Positions 6,842 through 14,235 are shown, counted from the stretch's first letter. The stretch: DNA of 18,324 bases from Streptomyces sp. WM6378 (GCF_001279695.1 NZ_LGDD01000022.1:1-18324), one strand, 5' to 3'. Notes: generated by a model from the letters alone, not told the origin. Made by a program: numbers and translations.

Positions 6842-7771
6842 TCAGGGGGCTGCGTGCAGGGCCGTGCGCAGGTGGCCTCGGCTCTCGGTCAGGAGGCGGG
6901 CCGCCGCGGGGCCCTCCACGCCGCCGAGGATGACCAGGATCGCGTTCTTCACCTCGCCGTCCGTCGCGGCGAGCGCGGCTTCGATCTCGGCGTCGTCCGC
7001 GCCGGTCGCAAGCGCCACGATGCGGCGCGAGCGGGCGCGCAGCTTCTCGTTGGAGGCCCGTACGTCGACCATCAGGTTCCCGTAGGTCTTGCCGAGCCGG
7101 ATCATGGTGATCGTCGAGATCATGTTGAGGACCAGCTTCTGGGCCGTGCCCGACTTCAACCTCGTTGATCCGGTGAGGAGTTCGGGGCCGACCACGACCT
7201 CGATGCCGTGCTCGGCGGCCGCCGCGAGCGCGCTGCCCGCGTTGCAGGACAGGCCGATCGTGAGGGCGCCCGTGCGGCGCGCGTGCTCGACCGCGCCGAT
7301 CGCGTACGGGGTGCGGCCCGAGGCCGAGATGCCGACGACGGTGTCGAGGTGGGTCAGGTGCAGGGCGTCGAGGTCCTCCGCCGCCAGCTGCTTGGAGTCC
7401 TCGGCGCCTTCGACCGCCTTGACCATCGCGGACGGGCCGCCCGCGATGAGCCCGACGACCTCGCAGGGGTCGGTGTTGAACGTCGGCGGGCACTCGCTCG
7501 CGTCGAGGACGCCGAGCCGCCCGGCCGTGCCGGCGCCCGCGTAGATCAGCCGGCCGCCCTGCGACATCCGCGCGGCCGTGGCGTCGATCGCCGCCGCGAT
7601 GTCGGGCAGTTGCTCGGCCACGGCCGCGGGGACCGTGGCGTCCTCGCTGTTCATGATCCGGGCGATCTCGGCGGTCGGCAGCCGGTCGATCTCCGCGAGG
7701 TCGGGCCGGAACGCCTCGGTGGTGAGGGTGGCGAGCTCGGCGCGGAGTTCGGCGTAGTCCTGGGTGGTCAT
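6842..7771 (-). CDS. murQ: N-acetylmuramic acid 6-phosphate etherase
   Basis: MurQ cleaves the D-lactyl ether of MurNAc 6-phosphate to give GlcNAc 6-phosphate and D-lactate in the cytoplasm, feeding peptidoglycan fragments into amino-sugar metabolism. The 309-residue protein has the SIS sugar-isomerase fold. GRLIYAGAGTAGRLGVLDASE (73-93) binds the phosphosugar and ends in the probable catalytic Glu93. GAED (122-125) supplies a second Glu, and GISASGRTPYA (147-157) is the second SIS loop. The C-terminal helical domain includes TGSTRLKSGTAQKLVLNM. Length and motifs fit the family closely. ATG 7771 has GAGAAAGAG upstream. It lies 31 bases after the RpiR-type regulator and 46 bases before the PTS permease, all on one strand, which makes a MurNAc utilisation operon. 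Confidence 0.97.
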   Translation of the reverse strand: MTTQDYAELRAELATLTTEAFRPDLAEIDRLPTAEIARIMNSEDATVPAAVAEQLPDIAAAIDATAARMSQGGRLIYAGAGTAGRLGVLDASECPPTFNTDPCEVVGLIAGGPSAMVKAVEGAEDSKQLAAEDLDALHLTHLDTVVGISASGRTPYAIGAVEHARRTGALTIGLSCNAGSALAAAAEHGIEVVVGPELLTGSTRLKSGTAQKLVLNMISTITMIRLGKTYGNLMVDVRASNEKLRARSRRIVALATGADDAEIEAALAATDGEVKNAILVILGGVEGPAAARLLTESRGHLRTALHAAP

Positions 7772-7802
7772 GGCGTGGGCGGCTCTTTCTCTGCGTACGG
7801 CG

Positions 7803-8720
7803 CTAGCGGGTGCGGGGGTTGTGGCGGTGGGCGAGTGCCTCGTACGAGGCGGACAGGGCCGGGGCCGCCGTCTCGTACGTGCGCTGGGCGATGCCGATGA
7901 ACAGGCAGTCCACGACGAGGAGTTGACTCGTGCGGGACGACATGGCGGCCGGGCGCAGTTCGCTCTCGCGGGCTGTCGAGGTGGTCAGGACGTGGTCGGC
8001 GTACTGCGAGATCGGGCCGTCCGGGCGGCCGGTGATCGCGATCGTGGTGGCGCCGTGATCGAAGGCGACCCGCAGCGGTTCGATGACGTCGCCGGTCGAG
8101 CCGGAGTGGGTGATCGCGACCGCGGCGTCGCCGGAGCGCAGCTGCACCGCGTTGGTGACGGCGAGGTGCGGGTCGGTGTGGGCGTGCGCGATGAGCCCGA
8201 TGCGCAGGAGCTTCTGCGCGAGGTCCTGGCCGACCAGCGAAGAGGCGCCGACGCCGTAGATGTCGATGCGCCGGGCGCCCGCCAACGCGCCCACCGCGGC
8301 CCCGAGTTGGACGGTGTCGAGGGCGGCCGCGGTGTCGGCGAGGGTCTGCTGCTCGTCGTAGGCGAGCTTCGCGACGACGTCCGCGATCGGGTCGTCGACG
8401 GCTATGTCCGCGGTGACGGCCGGGGCTCGGCCCGACTGCTGCTGGGCGGCGAGCCCGGCGAGCGCGAGGCGCAGGTCGCGGTAGCCGGGGTAGCCGAGGA
8501 GGCGGGCGGTGCGCACCACGGTGGCCTCGCTGGTGCCGGTGAGCTCGGCGAGGCCGGTGACCGTGAGGGCCGCGCAGCCGGCCGGGTCGCCGGCGACGGC
8601 TTCGGCGACCCGCTGCATGGAGCGGGTCATGGACGGCGCGAGCGTGCGCACCTTGGCCGCGAGGGCCGCCGGTGCGGGCGGGGCGCCGCAGCTGAAACTT
8701 TCCTTCACGTCATTGGTCAC
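7803..8720 (-). CDS. murR: RpiR/MurR-family transcriptional regulator with SIS domain
   Basis: A 305-residue regulator: an N-terminal RpiR helix-turn-helix (about 28-88, with LTVTGLAELTGTSEATVVRTAR) followed by a SIS effector domain (about 128-270). The SIS domain contains IYGVGASSLVGQDL and THSGSTGDVIEPL, which bind phosphosugars. Regulators of this type next to murQ usually repress it and respond to MurNAc 6-phosphate. It is the first gene of the murR-murQ-PTS unit and so is likely autoregulated. The start is uncertain: GTG 8720 (VTNDVKESF) gives the longer protein and GTG 8708 loses four residues; neither has a strong ribosome site. An AT-rich near-palindrome lies directly upstream of 8720. 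Confidence 0.92.
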   Translation of the reverse strand: MTNDVKESFSCGAPPAPAALAAKVRTLAPSMTRSMQRVAEAVAGDPAGCAALTVTGLAELTGTSEATVVRTARLLGYPGYRDLRLALAGLAAQQQSGRAPAVTADIAVDDPIADVVAKLAYDEQQTLADTAAALDTVQLGAAVGALAGARRIDIYGVGASSLVGQDLAQKLLRIGLIAHAHTDPHLAVTNAVQLRSGDAAVAITHSGSTGDVIEPLRVAFDHGATTIAITGRPDGPISQYADHVLTTSTARESELRPAAMSSRTSQLLVVDCLFIGIAQRTYETAAPALSASYEALAHRHNPRTR

Positions 8721-8724
8721 TCTT

Positions 8725-8737
8725 GAAAGATATTTTC
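8725..8737. promoter_or_regulatory. Candidate operator for the MurR-type regulator
   Basis: GAAAGATATTTTC, arms GAAA/TTTC around five bases, is an AT-rich island in an otherwise very GC-rich gap between murR and the divergent gene at 8826. It ends five bases from the proposed GTG start. Position and symmetry fit an autorepressor site or the -10 region of murR. The arms are short and no second copy is seen in front of murQ or the PTS gene. Confidence 0.3.
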
Positions 8738-8825
8738 GGCCGCTTCTCCGGTCAACCCCCTTTGGTCCCGTCACCGCGCGGCCCTTGGTCCCTCCGCTCG
8801 GGCTCCGGGTGTGGCCGGGGTGACA

Positions 8826-9194
8826 ATGGGGGGCATGGACGACGTACAACCTCTGGAGCAAGCCCTGCACGCCGCCCGCGCCCTGGTGCTGGCGGATCTG
8901 GCGGCGCGCGACGTGGCGCACGCGGACGTCGTCTCGCTGGTCGAGGACGCGGTCACCCACCGGCGCTGGTGGGTCGAGCAGTGGCCCGAGGGCACGGAGT
9001 ACGTCGCGGGGCTCGTCGCCCAGGACGTTCAGGACGCGCTCCTGGAGCGGTACGGGCGCTGGCCGCTGTGCCCGGTGTGCGACGCGGGCGATCCGCACGC
9101 CCTGGACGTGGAGCCGGAGCTCGGGCCCGACCCGCACTGGGTGTGCGGCAAGGCGGGCGTCGTGGTGGCCCCGGTCGGCGGCCTCGGCGGATGA
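8826..9194 (+). CDS. Hypothetical protein with a C-terminal CxxC cluster, 122 aa
   Basis: I do not recognise a named family. Residues 1-75 are helical and acidic (for example ALVLADLAARDVAHADVVSLVEDAV). The C-terminal part has C82-P-V-C85, then H91, H104 and C107 in the stretch ending PHWVCGKAGVVVAPVG. This spacing suggests a small zinc-ribbon-like finger. Of four in-frame starts (GTG 8811, GTG 8820, ATG 8826, ATG 8835), ATG 8826 is best placed, five bases after GGGG. The stop overlaps the start of the DUF4031 gene by four bases (ATGA), so the two are translationally coupled and probably work together. It is divergent from murR with a 105-base gap. Confidence 0.75.
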   Translation: MGGMDDVQPLEQALHAARALVLADLAARDVAHADVVSLVEDAVTHRRWWVEQWPEGTEYVAGLVAQDVQDALLERYGRWPLCPVCDAGDPHALDVEPELGPDPHWVCGKAGVVVAPVGGLGG

Positions 9195-9457
9195 CCCTGT
9201 ACATCGACCCGCCGACCTGGCCGGGCCACGGCCGCATGTGGTCGCACCTGGTCAGCGACGTCTCGTACGAGGAGCTGCACGCGTTCGCGGCGTCCATCGG
9301 CTGCCCGCCGCGAGCCTTCGAACGTGATCACTACGACGTGCCCGCGCACCGGTACGACGACGCGGTGCGGGCCGGCGCGCTGGAGATCGGCTCGAAGGAG
9401 CTCGTGCGCCGTCTCACGGAGGCGGGGCTGCGGCGGCCGAAGGGGCGGCCGGCCTGA
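9191..9457 (+). CDS. DUF4031 domain protein, 88 aa
   Basis: The whole protein is one DUF4031 domain, a short actinobacterial family of unknown function. Hallmarks are the N-terminal MTLYIDPPTWPGHGRMWSHL, the middle SYEELHAFAASIGCPPRAFE, then RDHYDVPAHRYDDAV and the C-terminal KELVRRLTEAGLRR. The conserved His, Asp and Tyr residues in WSHL and RDHYDVP suggest a small enzyme or metal-binding site, but no reaction is known to me. ATG 9191 overlaps the preceding stop (ATGA), so it is coupled to the CxxC protein. It is cytoplasmic, with no signal or membrane segment. Confidence 0.93.
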   Translation: MTLYIDPPTWPGHGRMWSHLVSDVSYEELHAFAASIGCPPRAFERDHYDVPAHRYDDAVRAGALEIGSKELVRRLTEAGLRRPKGRPA

Positions 9458-9613
9458 GGAAAGCTCCGGCGAGGGGGTGCGCGGAACGGCCTCCCGGCGC
9501 CGGTCGGGGGACCCCGCTGGCGGGATCTTGTCGCCGGTTCGGCTGCGGCCCGTAGCCAGACGACTGCGGATCGGCTAACTTCCTTGCCAGTAGTCGTGGT
9601 TCCGAAGTCTCAG

Positions 9614-9637
9614 CGCCCGCGGTTTACGCCGTGGGCG
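9614..9637 (+). promoter_or_regulatory. Hairpin 1 in the csp leader region
   Basis: CGCCCGCGG, loop TTTACG, then CCGTGGGCG: nine pairs with one G-U pair in RNA. It lies about 94 bases before the csp start. If csp transcription begins upstream (TAACTT at about 9575 resembles a -10 box), this hairpin is in the leader; otherwise it may end upstream transcripts. The rest of the 9458-9730 gap holds a short CGGGG/CCCCG hairpin at 9505-9516 and no gene. Confidence 0.45.
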
Positions 9638-9683
9638 TTTGCTGTGCAGCAATGTCCGAGGACCAGGGCGATCACCTCACCCA

Positions 9684-9707
9684 GGGGTACTGACAAGCCA
9701 GTGCCCC
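9684..9707 (+). promoter_or_regulatory. Hairpin 2 in the csp leader, just upstream of the ribosome site
   Basis: GGGGTACTG, loop ACAAGC, then CAGTGCCCC: nine pairs with one U-G pair. It ends 12 bases before the AGGGG ribosome site (9720-9724) of the cold-shock gene, a place where it could affect transcript stability or translation. Confidence 0.5.
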
Positions 9708-9730
9708 GCGATCCTCGACAGGGGAAACAC

Positions 9731-9934
9731 ATGGCAACCGGCACCGTGAAGTGGTTCAACGCGGAAAAGGGCTTCGGCTTCATCGCGCAGGACGGCGGCG
9801 GCCCGGACGTTTTCGTCCACTACTCCGCGATCAACTCCACCGGCTTCCGTGAGCTGCAGGAGAACCAGCAGGTCAACTTCGACGTCACCCAGGGCCCGAA
9901 GGGCCCGCAGGCGGAGAACGTCACCCCCGCCTAA
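9731..9934 (+). CDS. CspA-family cold-shock protein, 67 aa
   Basis: A complete single cold-shock domain that binds single-stranded RNA or DNA as a chaperone. RNP1 is KGFGFI (14-19) and RNP2 is VFVHY (28-32). The N-terminal [14 protein letters not shown] and C-terminal [12 protein letters not shown] are typical of the abundant Streptomyces Csp proteins, and the length is exactly that of the family. AGGGG six bases before ATG 9731 is a strong ribosome site. The gene is monocistronic: a long leader with two hairpins precedes it and a strong terminator follows within about 40 bases. Expression is probably high and controlled after transcription. Confidence 0.98.
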   Translation: MATGTVKWFNAEKGFGFIAQDGGGPDVFVHYSAINSTGFRELQENQQVNFDVTQGPKGPQAENVTPA

Positions 9935-9974
9935 GCAGTGACCCCGTGACCCCGGTTCCGGCCGGGGGGACACC

Positions 9975-10014
9975 GAAGCGCCCCGCACCCGAGGAATCGG
10001 GTGCGGGGCGCTTC
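9975..10014. terminator. Strong bidirectional terminator between csp and the MFS exporter
   Basis: GAAGCGCCCCGCACCCGA, loop GGAA, then TCGGGTGCGGGGCGCTTC: a perfect 18-pair stem. It sits 40 bases after the csp stop and 21 bases from the stop of the converging exporter gene, so it can serve both strands. Confidence 0.9.
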
Positions 10015-10035
10015 GCGCGTACGGGTTCGGACGGG

Positions 10036-11352
10036 TCAGACCTCCACGCGGGCTGCCGCGAGGGTGTGGTCCGTCGAGCGGGCCACCACGCGGGACCGGG
10101 ACTTGTGCAGGCGCAGGGAGGCGGTGACCAGGACGAGGGCGAGGACCGTCATCGCGGCGCCCGCCCAGGCGGTGGCGGCGAAGCCCAGGTTCGCGCTGAT
10201 CACGATGCCGCCGAGCCAGGGGCCCGCGGTGTTGCCCAGGTTGAACGAGGACGTCGTGGTCGCGCCTGCCAGCGTCGGGGCGGCTCCGCCCACGTTGAAC
10301 ATGCGGGCGTTGAGCGCGGGGGCCGTGTAGAACGCCGAGAGGCCGATCAGGAACGACAGGGTGATCGCGACGGCGGGCGTCGACGCGAACAGCGCGAGCG
10401 CGACCAGGAACGCCGTCGAGGCGGTGATGCCGCTGAGCAGCACGCCGAAGAGGTGCGCGTCGGCGACCCGGCCGCCGATCGTCGTCCCGATCAGCGCGCC
10501 GACGCCGAACAGGCCGAGCACGGCCGGAACCCAGCCCGCGTCCACGTGCGCGACGTCCGTGAGGAGCGGCTTGAGGTAGCTGAACGCACAGAACACGCCA
10601 CCCGCGGCGAGTGCGGTGATCGCGACGGAGAGCAGCACCTGCGGGTCGCGGTAGATCCGCAGCTCCCGGCTGAGCCGGGGCTTCTCGGCGGGCAGCGGGA
10701 TGCGCGGGATGCGGGTCATGATGCCGACCAGCGCGATCGCTGAGGCGGCGCCGACCGCCCAGAACGCCGCCCGCCAGCCCAGGCCGTCACCGAGCAGCGC
10801 GCCCAGCGGCACACCCAGTACGTTCGCGATCGACAGGCCGCCGATCATGACGGCCATCGCGCGGGCCCGCGCGTTCACCGGGACCATCGCGATGGCGACC
10901 GCCGCGCCGACCGCCCAGAATCCGGCGCAGGCCAGCGCGGACACGACGCGCGAGACGAAGAGCAGCGCGTAGTTCGGGGCCAGCGCGCCCGCGACCTGGC
11001 CCAGGCCGAAGACGGTGATCAGCGCGATCAGGGTGGTGCGGCGCGGAAGCCGCAGCGTGGCCACCGCGAGCAGCGGGGCACCCACCACCATGCCGATCGC
11101 GAAGGCCGAGATCAGCAGGCCCGCCTGCGGAATCGACACGCTCATGTCGTCCGCGATGGCCGGAAGCAGCCCCGTGAGCATGAACTCGCTCGTCCCGAGC
11201 GCGAAGACGGACAGGCCCAGGATGTAGACGGCGAGCGGCATGCGTTTCGCCGCGGGGGCGGAGCCGGAGGAGTTCGCCGAAGCGGAGCCGGAGAGGCTTT
11301 CTGCGGGGGGAGTGGGGGCGGGCGCGGGCGTGGGTATGGGCTCGGCGGGCAT
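10036..11352 (-). CDS. MFS drug exporter, Cmx/CmrA (chloramphenicol efflux) type
   Basis: A 12-helix major facilitator permease (drug:proton antiporter group, DHA1) of 438 residues in the inner membrane. Helix 1 reads PLAVYILGLSVFALGTSEF, then GLLPAIADD. Helix 2 carries QAGLLISAFAIGMVVGAPLL, followed by the basic loop LRLPRRT between helices 2 and 3. SRVVSALACAGFWAVGAAVA and ANVLGVPLGALLG (the helix-5 antiporter motif) are as in Cmx and CmrA proteins of Streptomyces and Rhodococcus. Chloramphenicol or a related phenicol is thus a likely, not proven, substrate. ATG 11352 is the first Met and gives a 37-residue Ala/Pro/Ser tail with no ribosome site; ATG 11241 would start directly at helix 1. 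Upstream lies a GNAT gene on the same strand, 94 bases away. Confidence 0.92.
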   Translation of the reverse strand: MPAEPIPTPAPAPTPPAESLSGSASANSSGSAPAAKRMPLAVYILGLSVFALGTSEFMLTGLLPAIADDMSVSIPQAGLLISAFAIGMVVGAPLLAVATLRLPRRTTLIALITVFGLGQVAGALAPNYALLFVSRVVSALACAGFWAVGAAVAIAMVPVNARARAMAVMIGGLSIANVLGVPLGALLGDGLGWRAAFWAVGAASAIALVGIMTRIPRIPLPAEKPRLSRELRIYRDPQVLLSVAITALAAGGVFCAFSYLKPLLTDVAHVDAGWVPAVLGLFGVGALIGTTIGGRVADAHLFGVLLSGITASTAFLVALALFASTPAVAITLSFLIGLSAFYTAPALNARMFNVGGAAPTLAGATTTSSFNLGNTAGPWLGGIVISANLGFAATAWAGAAMTVLALVLVTASLRLHKSRSRVVARSTDHTLAAARVEV

Positions 11353-11446
11353 ATCGGGTGCCAACGCGAGTGGCTGGTTCCGTATTCCTCGGGGTGTTCC
11401 CGGGCTATTCAGCGATTGTGGAATTCCCCGCCGATCCCGGTTCCGG

Positions 11447-11977
11447 TCAGTCCCGATTCTGGTCGAGGAAGTGCAGTTCGAAGAGGTGCTGGGCCTCCCG
11501 GCCGCCTATCGGGCGCGGGGTGTCGCCGATGCGGCGGAAACCAGCCCGTTCCAGGACGCGCTGCGAGGCGGTGTTGTCCTCGTCGGTCGTGGCGTACACC
11601 GCCTCGACGTCGGGCTGCGCCAGCGCCCAGGCGGTCAGCGCCCTGACGGACTCGGTCGCGTACCCCCGGCCCCGTACGGACTCCGCCAGGTCGTAGCCGA
11701 TCTCGACGCGGCCGTCCTCCGGCGGGCCGTGGAAGCCGATGCCGCCGATGGCCCGGGCGTCCTCGGTGCGGACGATGACGTACGCGCCCCAGCCCGTGCG
11801 GTGCCGACCGGTCTCCAGGCCCGCCAGCATCTTTCCGGCGGCGAAGCGGCTTCCCTCGTGCGGGCCGCCGGGCGCCCACTCCCAGCCGCCGTCGCCGCCG
11901 TCCTGAAGCTCCGCGGCCGACGCCCGGGTCAGCTCGTGAAGGGCGATGCGGTCGGCCTGGACTGTCACGGGGAGCAC
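11447..11977 (-). CDS. GNAT-family N-acetyltransferase, RimJ/RimL type
   Basis: A 176-residue acetyl-CoA dependent acetyltransferase. The acetyl-CoA pyrophosphate loop is SVRGRGYATESVRAL (about 99-113, RxxGxA type). The downstream helix has NTASQRVLERAGFRRIG, the RimJ/RimL signature for protein or small-molecule amine acetylation. The N-terminal half is typical: LHELTRASAAEL, then AYVIVRTEDARAIGGIGFHG. The acceptor is unknown. GTG 11977 is preceded by CAGGTAACC with suitable spacing. It lies between the HD hydrolase (82 bases upstream) and the exporter (94 bases downstream) on one strand. Pairing with an exporter allows a resistance role, but these gaps do not demand an operon. Confidence 0.93.
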   Translation of the reverse strand: MLPVTVQADRIALHELTRASAAELQDGGDGGWEWAPGGPHEGSRFAAGKMLAGLETGRHRTGWGAYVIVRTEDARAIGGIGFHGPPEDGRVEIGYDLAESVRGRGYATESVRALTAWALAQPDVEAVYATTDEDNTASQRVLERAGFRRIGDTPRPIGGREAQHLFELHFLDQNRD

Positions 11978-12059
11978 GCGGGTTACCTGCTTTCCGGCGG
12001 GAGTTGTGCGGCGGGCGGTGGGCTCGGAGCCGTTGGGCCCGTGGTGATTATGCGGCCGA

Positions 12060-12695
12060 TCAGACGGTGAGCAGAGTCAGTTCCGCCTCAAGGTTCTCCC
12101 GGGCCGGGGTCTCCCACTCGCGTTCTCCATGCGGGGTGCGGAACAGCCTTGGCAGGGCGAGGAGTTGGGTCAGCACGTCGGCGCGGCCGGCCCGGAAGGC
12201 CTCGTCCGGCACGAAGGCGTACTCCTCGCGTACGGCGGCGGCGTACGCGGCGTATGCCTCCGGGGCGGCGGCGAGGATCGCGAGGTCGGCGTCGCACAGG
12301 ACCGCGCCGTTGGCGTCGCCGTCCTCGGGGGCGTGGGTGACGGTCAGGCGCACCAGGCGCGCCACCTCCACGGTGTCCTGCTGGCTCAACCCGGCCTCGG
12401 GAAGGGCGCGTTCGGCCAGGCGGGCGGAGCGTTCCTCGTTCTCGGAGCGGTCCGGAAAGTAGACGGCGTCGTGGAACCAGGCCGCCAGCCGCACCAGATG
12501 GGGGTCGGCCGCGTACTGCTCCAGTACGTCGATGTGGTCCAGGACCGCTTGGAGGTGGGCGGTGTTGTGGTAGCGGCGGTGGGGTTCGGCCCAACGGGCC
12601 AGCAGGGCGTCGGCGTACGGCCCGGGCCGCGCGGCGGGGGAGGCGGTGAGCAGGGCGGTGTGCCAGCGGGCGCGGAGGGCGTCGGTTTCGGGCAT
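12060..12695 (-). CDS. HD-domain metal-dependent phosphohydrolase, 211 aa
   Basis: This belongs to the small HD hydrolases of the COG4339 kind. RRYHNTAHLQAVLDHI (about 40-55) supplies the first His residues, AAWFHDAVYF (about 71-80) is the HD pair, and LTVTHAP and LCDADLAILA (about 132-133) supply the remaining metal ligands. Such proteins bind two metals and probably cleave phosphate esters or nucleotides; the natural substrate of this branch is unknown to me. ATG 12695 gives the usual N-terminus (MPETDALRARWHTAL); a GTG at 12740 would add 15 residues unlike the family. No strong ribosome site is seen. It is divergent from the repeat membrane protein with a 191-base gap. Confidence 0.92.
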   Translation of the reverse strand: MPETDALRARWHTALLTASPAARPGPYADALLARWAEPHRRYHNTAHLQAVLDHIDVLEQYAADPHLVRLAAWFHDAVYFPDRSENEERSARLAERALPEAGLSQQDTVEVARLVRLTVTHAPEDGDANGAVLCDADLAILAAAPEAYAAYAAAVREEYAFVPDEAFRAGRADVLTQLLALPRLFRTPHGEREWETPARENLEAELTLLTV

Positions 12696-12886
12696 GCGGC
12701 CGAGGGTATCGGGGGCCGGTTCTCCCACCCTCCTGCTCACCGTGTGCGCCGATCGGCTGAGGGGTGCTCACACAGATGCCGCATCCAAGTGGCGCGAAGG
12801 GGTCCACCACCAGGTAATGGCAACAACTGGTAACTCAGTGCACAGATGGGCCAAACGCAAACGCACCCGTCCCCATGGAGCCGAGT

Positions 12887-14158
12887 ATGACGACACCTTC
12901 TTCGTCACCCCTACCCGCCCCGCCGGGCATACCTCCTCTCCCCTCGGCCGACCCGTCCCCGCCGGTCGGATACGCGGAACGTGTCGCGGAAGCGCCCCCG
13001 CCCCCGCCCCCGCCTCCGCCTCCGCCGACCGAGGAAGCACGCCCGGCCCGGCCGGTCGAGGAAGCGCCCCCGGCCCGGCCGGTCGAGGACGCGGCCCCGA
13101 CTCAGCCGGCCGAGGACGCGGGACCCGTCGTCGGCAAGCCCGGGTCCCCGTACTCCAGCCCGGTCGACAGCCTGGTGCACGCCGCCGTCGCCGACCGGCC
13201 GTTGGAGGAGGTCGTACAACTCATCACGCTCCTGGAGCAGTCGCCGGAGTACGCGCGCGCCACGGTCGACGCGCTCCACGCGGTCGGCATGGACCGCTCG
13301 GTGGAGGACATCTCCCGGCTGGTAGCGCTGCTGACGCGGCCGCCGCGCAGCCCTGACAGTGCTGACGAGGCGATCCGCGCGGCGGCCGAATGCCGGCCCG
13401 TGGAGGAAGTCTCCCGGCTGATGGCGCTGCTGCACCGGTCTCCGCTGGAGCGGCACTGCGGAGAGGAGGCGATCAGGGCGGCCGCGACCAACAGGCCCGT
13501 CGAGGACCTCGTGCAGCTGATCGGCCGCTTGGCCGAGGAGAAGCACATGGACGCGCCGCAGCCCGGCGCGAGGGCGTCGGCCTTGGCGTCGGCGTCGGAC
13601 GGCCCGGACTCCGCCCTGTTGTACGTGGATCCCCCGGCGGACCTCCCCATGGTCCCCCGGGGCGCACCCGCCGACGTCTTCGTCCCGGCCGCCGCACGGC
13701 GCGGCCGTGCGCAGACGCAGGGCAGCGGCACTCCCCGCGCGTGGCCGAGGTGGCTGACGTCTCTGGCGCTCGTGGTGTGCAGCCTGGCCTACCTCCCGCT
13801 GCACCGGGGCGGCGCGTCGCTCGGCTCCGCCGGCATAGACCTCGGCGTGTCGGGTCTGTGCTTCCTGCTGGCGGTGGCGCTGGCCTTCAGCGGTTCGCCG
13901 GTGGTTCTCGCCCTCGGCGTGCTGGTGCCCGCGGCGCTGGCCTCCGTACAGCTCCTTGAGGGCCAGCTCCATTCGCGGGCCCTCTCCAGCGCCCTGGCGA
14001 TCACCGCCGCGCCGTCCTGGGTCGCCGGTCTCGCGGCCGTGATCGCGGTGCTGCCGGCTCTGATGGCCGTGCTCGCCTACATCGCGGCCGTGCAGCCGGA
14101 ACGGCATCCCCGGACCGAGCCCCGTCCCGTGGCGGAGGCGGAACAGACGGTCGGATGA
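12887..14158 (+). CDS. Proline-rich membrane protein with four RPVEE helical repeats, 423 aa
   Basis: Domain order: a Pro-rich cytoplasmic-looking tail with 11 consecutive prolines (37-47); a stretch of tandem RPVEE-like linkers (51-78); four 33-34 residue helical repeats (93-219); a spacer (220-285); four hydrophobic helices (about 287-305, 318-336, 338-357, 377-402); and a charged C-terminus. Each repeat follows hhxAAxxRPhEEhxxLhxLLxxSP, for example EAIRAAAECRPVEEVSRLMALL. I recall similar repeats in uncharacterised actinobacterial membrane proteins; no function is known to me, and the helical-pair layout suggests a protein-binding scaffold. ATG 12887 has GGAG six bases upstream; ATG 12875 would add MEPS. 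It lies 145 bases upstream of an ECF sigma factor on the same strand, with a likely terminator and a separate promoter between, so they are probably not one operon. Confidence 0.88.
   Translation: MTTPSSSPLPAPPGIPPLPSADPSPPVGYAERVAEAPPPPPPPPPPPTEEARPARPVEEAPPARPVEDAAPTQPAEDAGPVVGKPGSPYSSPVDSLVHAAVADRPLEEVVQLITLLEQSPEYARATVDALHAVGMDRSVEDISRLVALLTRPPRSPDSADEAIRAAAECRPVEEVSRLMALLHRSPLERHCGEEAIRAAATNRPVEDLVQLIGRLAEEKHMDAPQPGARASALASASDGPDSALLYVDPPADLPMVPRGAPADVFVPAAARRGRAQTQGSGTPRAWPRWLTSLALVVCSLAYLPLHRGGASLGSAGIDLGVSGLCFLLAVALAFSGSPVVLALGVLVPAALASVQLLEGQLHSRALSSALAITAAPSWVAGLAAVIAVLPALMAVLAYIAAVQPERHPRTEPRPVAEAEQTVG
13031..13120 (+). repeat. 27-bp tandem repeat, three copies plus a third of a fourth
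   Basis: Units at 13031, 13058 and 13085 share the framework GAGGAAGC...CCGGCCCGGCCGGTC; a partial unit follows at 13112. They encode EEARPARPV, EEAPPARPV and EDAAPTQPA. The first two differ at only a few bases; the third has drifted. This is an in-frame minisatellite that lengthens the linker before the helical repeats. Confidence 0.85.
13163..13543 (+). repeat. Coding region of four 33-34 residue RPVEE repeats
   Basis: Repeat starts by residue: 93 (VDSLVHAAVADRPLEEV), 127 (VDALHAVGMDRSVEDI), 160 (DEAIRAAAECRPVEEV) and 193 (EEAIRAAATNRPVEDL). Each continues with a Leu-rich helix such as SRLMALL and a variable loop. Copies 3 and 4 are the closest pair. The period points to two helices per unit. 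Confidence 0.85.
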
Positions 14159-14187
14159 TGGCACCCCGCCGTACAAACGACTCGGGC

Positions 14188-14209
14188 GGCCGGCCTCGGT
14201 GAGGCGGCC
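14188..14209 (+). terminator. Hairpin after the repeat membrane protein
   Basis: GGCCGGCCTC, loop GGT, then GAGGCGGCC form a nine-pair stem with one bulged G, 30 bases after the stop codon and 27 bases before the sigma-factor promoter. There is no U-run. Confidence 0.5.
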
Positions 14210-14235
14210 GCCGGCGTCGTACCCCGGCGGCCCCG

